Shown here piece after piece: positions 60,866 through 64,000 of a DNA stretch of 64,000 nucleotides (positions within the stretch are counted from its first letter, which is position 1; each line of letters starts with the position of its first letter). Under the pieces are notes generated by a model that was not told the DNA's origin, searched no databases, and worked only from the letters and a program-made list of their open reading frames with translations. A program made the position numbers and the translations under genes. Source of the stretch: Sphingomonas sp. (GTDB lineage Bacteria > Pseudomonadota > Alphaproteobacteria > Sphingomonadales > Sphingomonadaceae); NCBI RefSeq assembly GCF_003248515.1, contig NZ_QFOB01000001.1:62001-126000 (forward strand). Direction: 5' to 3'.

Positions 60866-62632
60866 ATGAGCGACGCAGCAACCCTCCCCGTCGCGGCCTC
60901 CGCCGCCAACCGCCTTCCGGCGGCGATCCCCGATGCCGGCAACGTGCTGGAGCGCATCCGCGGCTTCGCGCGCCAGCCCGCCGTGGCGAAGAGCCTGCCG
61001 ATGGTGGGCATCCTCGGCGCGCTGGCGATCGCCTTCGCCGCCTGGATGACGTTCGCGACCGGCCCGCAGCGCGATCTGTTCGCCGGGCTGGGCGATGCGG
61101 ACAAGGCCGCCGTCGCCGATCAGCTGACCAGCGGGGGGATCAAATATCAGATCGATCGCGGCACCGGCGCCGTCACCGTTTCCGAAAATGATTATTATCG
61201 TGCCAAGATGCTGCTGGCCCAGGCCGGCCTGCCCAAGAGCGCGCCCGACGGCGACAGCGTGATCTCGGCCCTGCCGATGGGCGCCAGCCGCGCAGTGGAA
61301 GGCGAGCGCCTGCGGGGCGCGCGCGAAATGGATCTGGCCCGCACGATCGAGGCGATCGACGCGGTCGACACCGCCAAGGTCCACCTCGCCGTGGAGCAGC
61401 CGAGCGTGTTCGTGCGCGATCAGTCACCGGCGGCCGCCTCCGTCATGCTGCGCCTTCGCCAGGGGCGCGCGCTTTCGGACGGCCAGGTGCAGGCGATCGT
61501 CAATCTCGTCGCGGCTTCCGTCCCGGGCCTGTCCCCGGATCATGTTTCGGTGGTCGATCAGGCCGGCCGGCTGCTGTCGCGCCAGGGCGGTGATGCCACC
61601 GGCGATCGCCAGCTGGAGCTGCAGCAGCGGACCGAGCAGCGCTATATCGATGCGATCACCAAGCTGCTGACGCCGCTGGTGGGCGCGGACGGCTTCACCG
61701 CCGAGGTCCACACCGATCTGGATTTCGCGGAGGTGCAGGCGACGCGCGAAAGCTATCCCAAGGACACGGCCGCGCTGAAGGCCGAGGCCGGCGGCTGGAA
61801 CAAGGATCAGGCCGGCAACGGCCAGGCCGGCGGCATCCCCGGCGCGATCGCCAATCAGCCGCCGACGACCGCGCAGGTCACCGCCACGCCTCCGGGCCAG
61901 GTGCAGCCGCCCGCCGGCCAGGTGCCCGGCGCGCAGCCCGGCACCACCGCCGCGGCCGACATGGGCAAGACGAGCGAAACCTATAACCGCACGTTCGAGC
62001 TGGGCCGCGAAGTGTCCGTCACCCGCAATCCGGTCGGCACGATCAAGCGCCTGTCGGTCGCCGTCGCCCTGAAGCAGGGCGCCAAGCCCCGCAGCGTCGC
62101 CGAGCTGGCCCAGATCGAGCAGCTCGTGAAGGGTGCCGTCGGCTTCGATCAGCAGCGTGGCGACCAGTTCGCGCTTTCCAGCCGCGCCTTCGCCGACATC
62201 GCCGCCAACGACAATGCCGCGAAATGGTACGAGGCCTCGTGGGTTTCGATCGCCGCCCGCAACGGATCGGCGCTGCTGATCGCGCTGCTCGTCTTCTTCG
62301 GCATCGCCAAGCCGCTGATGAAGCGCGGCGGCAAGGCGGCGAAGGCGGGCGCGGCCGGCTCCGCCGGCACCATGCCGGGCATCGCCGGATCGCTGGACGC
62401 CACCACGCCGCCCAGCCCCGAAATCCAGCGCGAGATCGCGGCCGCGATCGCATCGGAGGCCGCCGCCGATCCCACCCGCCCGGTGACGCTCGACATGATC
62501 GAGGCCGCGCCCGGCTATACGGATCGTGCCGCGCTGATCCGCAACTTCGTCCGCCAGGATCCCGCGCGCGCCGCGCTGGTGGTTCGCGATCTCATCCGCG
62601 CCGACATGCCCGGCGCCGCGCAGAACGGATAA
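60866..62632 (+). CDS. fliF: Flagellar MS-ring protein FliF
   Basis: 588 residues. TM1 (LPMVGILGALAIAFAAWMTF, about 45-64) and TM2 (ALLIALLVFFGIAKPLM, about 470-486) enclose the periplasmic ring domains: FAGLGDADKAAVADQL, YYRAKMLLAQAGLPKS, ALPMGASRAVEGERLRGAREMDLARTIEAID, then VVDQAGRLLS. A Pro/Gln/Thr/Ala-rich linker (about 330-365) sits in the periplasmic part. The cytosolic C-terminus binds FliG, encoded next. The MS ring is the base on which switch and rod assemble. Confidence 0.96.
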   Translation: MSDAATLPVAASAANRLPAAIPDAGNVLERIRGFARQPAVAKSLPMVGILGALAIAFAAWMTFATGPQRDLFAGLGDADKAAVADQLTSGGIKYQIDRGTGAVTVSENDYYRAKMLLAQAGLPKSAPDGDSVISALPMGASRAVEGERLRGAREMDLARTIEAIDAVDTAKVHLAVEQPSVFVRDQSPAAASVMLRLRQGRALSDGQVQAIVNLVAASVPGLSPDHVSVVDQAGRLLSRQGGDATGDRQLELQQRTEQRYIDAITKLLTPLVGADGFTAEVHTDLDFAEVQATRESYPKDTAALKAEAGGWNKDQAGNGQAGGIPGAIANQPPTTAQVTATPPGQVQPPAGQVPGAQPGTTAAADMGKTSETYNRTFELGREVSVTRNPVGTIKRLSVAVALKQGAKPRSVAELAQIEQLVKGAVGFDQQRGDQFALSSRAFADIAANDNAAKWYEASWVSIAARNGSALLIALLVFFGIAKPLMKRGGKAAKAGAAGSAGTMPGIAGSLDATTPPSPEIQREIAAAIASEAAADPTRPVTLDMIEAAPGYTDRAALIRNFVRQDPARAALVVRDLIRADMPGAAQNG

Positions 62633-62638
62633 ACCGCC

Positions 62639-63697
62639 ATGGCCGAACCTCAGGGACCGCTCGCCTTCGGCACCGGCTCCGCCGCGTCGGGCGCCTCGGG
62701 CGTACCCACTCCCACCGGCAGCCAGGCCGCCGCGATCCTGCTGATGCTGCTTGGCGAGCAGGAAGCCGCCGAGGTGCTCGGCCGGCTCGATCCGCCCGAG
62801 GTGGAGCATCTCGGCGGCGCGATGTTCCACGTCACGGACGTGTCCGAGCGCGAGGTGAACGGCGTTCTCGACGAATTCGTGAACCGTGCCAAGACGCGCA
62901 CCACGATCGGCTATGCCGCAGATCAGCAGATCAAGGGCATGATGGAGCGCGCGCTCGGCCCCGAGCGCGCCGGCACGATCCTCGATCGCATCACGCCGCC
63001 CACGCGCGGACCCAGCCTCGATGCGCTGAAGTGGATGGATCCGATGACCATTGCGCTGCTGATCGAGAATGAGCATCCGCAGCTGATCGCCGTCGTGCTC
63101 GCCCATCTCGAGCCGCCGATCGCGGCCGACGTGCTCCAGCAGATGCCGGAGGATCTCCAGCCGCAGCTCATCCACCGCGTCGCTACGCTGGGGCCGATCA
63201 GCTCGGAAGCGTTGCAGGATGTGGAGCGCCTGCTGCTCCGCCCGGTTTCGCAGCCCAAGTCCGGCGCCGCCACCCGCCGCGGCGGCACCAGCGAGGCCGC
63301 GCAGATCGTCAACAACAGCCGCAAGGCCGCCGAGAGCCGCATCCTCAAGGCGCTGCAGAAGCTCGACAAGAATCTCGCCCGCACGATCGAGGACGAGATG
63401 TTCGTCTTCGACAATCTCATGTCGCTTGACGACAAGAGCCTCGGCACGCTGCTGCGCACCGTGGAGAGCGACGTGCTGGTCGTCTCGCTCAAGGGCGCGA
63501 GCGAGGCGCTCAAGGCCAAGATGTTCGGCTGCATGTCCAGCCGCGCGGCCCAGTCGATCCAGGATTCGATCGCGGATCGCGGCCCGATGCGTCTGGCGGA
63601 GGTGCAGGAAGCGCAGAAGGAAATGCTCTCCATCGCCCGCCGCCTCGCCAGCGAAGGCACGATCAATCTTGGCGGCAAGGACGACGATTATGTCTGA
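62639..63697 (+). CDS. fliG: Flagellar motor switch protein FliG
   Basis: 352 residues, rotor protein that touches the stator. N-domain: AILLMLLGEQEAAEVLGRLDPPEVEHLG; middle domain with the EHPQLIAVVLAHLEPPIAADVL (EHPQ motif); C-domain: FVFDNLMSLDDKSLGTLLRTVESDVLVVSLKGASEALKAKMF with the charged torque residues, then RGPMRLAEVQEAQKEML. Normal length. It starts 6 bases after fliF and overlaps fliH by 8 bases. Confidence 0.97.
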   Translation: MAEPQGPLAFGTGSAASGASGVPTPTGSQAAAILLMLLGEQEAAEVLGRLDPPEVEHLGGAMFHVTDVSEREVNGVLDEFVNRAKTRTTIGYAADQQIKGMMERALGPERAGTILDRITPPTRGPSLDALKWMDPMTIALLIENEHPQLIAVVLAHLEPPIAADVLQQMPEDLQPQLIHRVATLGPISSEALQDVERLLLRPVSQPKSGAATRRGGTSEAAQIVNNSRKAAESRILKALQKLDKNLARTIEDEMFVFDNLMSLDDKSLGTLLRTVESDVLVVSLKGASEALKAKMFGCMSSRAAQSIQDSIADRGPMRLAEVQEAQKEMLSIARRLASEGTINLGGKDDDYV

Positions 63698-64000
63698 TAT
63701 GTCGGGCTTTCTCGCCAATAACAGCGCCTTTGCCGATGCGCCGGCCGTGCCGGTATGGACGCGTCCCGCGCCGAGGCGCTTCACCGCCACGCCCTCCGGC
63801 AATGGCGGTTCGGGCTTCTCCGCCTGGGCCAGCGAGCCGAGCCCGCCCCAGCCGGAAGGCCCGGCCGACGCCATCGATGACAGCGAGGCGCAGCGCGCCG
63901 AGGCCTATGCTCAGGGCTTTGACGAGGGGCATCGCACCGCGCTCGCCGCGCTGGAAACCGAGCATGCGGCGTTCGATCGCCTCGCTGCCGCGCTGGCCGG
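63690..64000 (+). CDS. fliH: Flagellar assembly protein FliH-like, 5' part
   Basis: The visible 103 residues have a disordered Pro/Ser-rich start (SDMSGFLANNSAFADAPAVP, Trp-containing segment) and then AEAYAQGFDEGHRTALAALE, the GxxxG-like helix start typical of FliH. FliH is the peripheral stator of the flagellar export ATPase FliI. ATG 63690 overlaps the end of fliG; ATG 63699 is possible. The gene runs off the window; place after fliG supports the call. Confidence 0.85.
   Translation, partial: MSDMSGFLANNSAFADAPAVPVWTRPAPRRFTATPSGNGGSGFSAWASEPSPPQPEGPADAIDDSEAQRAEAYAQGFDEGHRTALAALETEHAAFDRLAAALA

Noticed and set aside
61424..63874. 816-codon frame opposite fliF and fliG
   Set aside because: Shadow of two certain flagellar genes.

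Overview
The window is high-GC alphaproteobacterial chromosome, most probably from a Sphingomonas-like member of the Sphingomonadales. This rests on gene content (MASE1-GGDEF protein, DUF4169 protein, truA-fmt pair, CIRCE-controlled groESL, Mg-type HemB) and on the very strong G/C third-position bias; no rRNA is present to settle the genus. Most of it is ordinary core genome. It is interrupted by one clear integrative element (34818-43124) and followed by a metal-resistance block.

Layout. 1-8596 (minus): an mdtABC-type multidrug RND pump with two different permeases and its own outer-membrane channel, the channel cut by the window edge. 8777-13554: an APC permease, rmuC, a copper-storage-like Cys-rich protein, peptide deformylase and a small membrane protein. 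13863-20184: trxB, a DUF3617 protein, truA-fmt facing recR across a 28-bp inverted repeat, then groES-groEL behind a CIRCE operator. 20665-34686: ppc, a MASE1-PAS-GGDEF diguanylate cyclase, a lipid kinase, DUF4169, an ArsC/YffB-type protein, an exported amidohydrolase facing an exported penicillin-acylase-type enzyme, galE, a SUKH-domain gene, hemB, a GNAT gene and a lipoprotein.

34789-43124: an intact tRNA-Arg(ACG) is the target of an element of about 8.3 kb. A 49-bp perfect duplication of the tRNA 3' part (34818-34866 and 43076-43124) marks the ends. A tyrosine integrase, an AlpA-like regulator and a Prim-Pol/SF3 helicase form the mobility and replication core, with repeats resembling an origin. 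No capsid, portal, terminase or conjugation genes are visible, so it looks like a phage satellite or small integrative mobilisable element. Its left end carries foreign AT-rich cargo: a 445-residue protein whose N-terminus matches the spacing of a proteasome beta-subunit active site, coupled by an ATGA overlap to a 53-residue protein and followed convergently by a three-helix membrane protein. This cassette is the most interesting part of the window and a candidate undescribed defence or toxin system; its function is not known from the sequence.

43219-53476: a copper-type P1B ATPase, then a heavy-metal RND operon (membrane fusion protein, CzcA-type pump, small DUF3240-like protein, TolC-type channel) divergent from an OmpR-type two-component system that probably controls it. 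53507-57188: a CheB-like lone receiver, an exported L,D-transpeptidase with an apparent internal duplication, a GreA/GreB-family factor, a Tat-exported class V aminotransferase-fold enzyme and a small membrane protein. 57314-64000: flagellar genes: flagellin with a strong terminator and a sigma-28-like promoter, a receiverless sigma-54 activator, then fliE-fliF-fliG and the start of a fliH-like gene running off the window.
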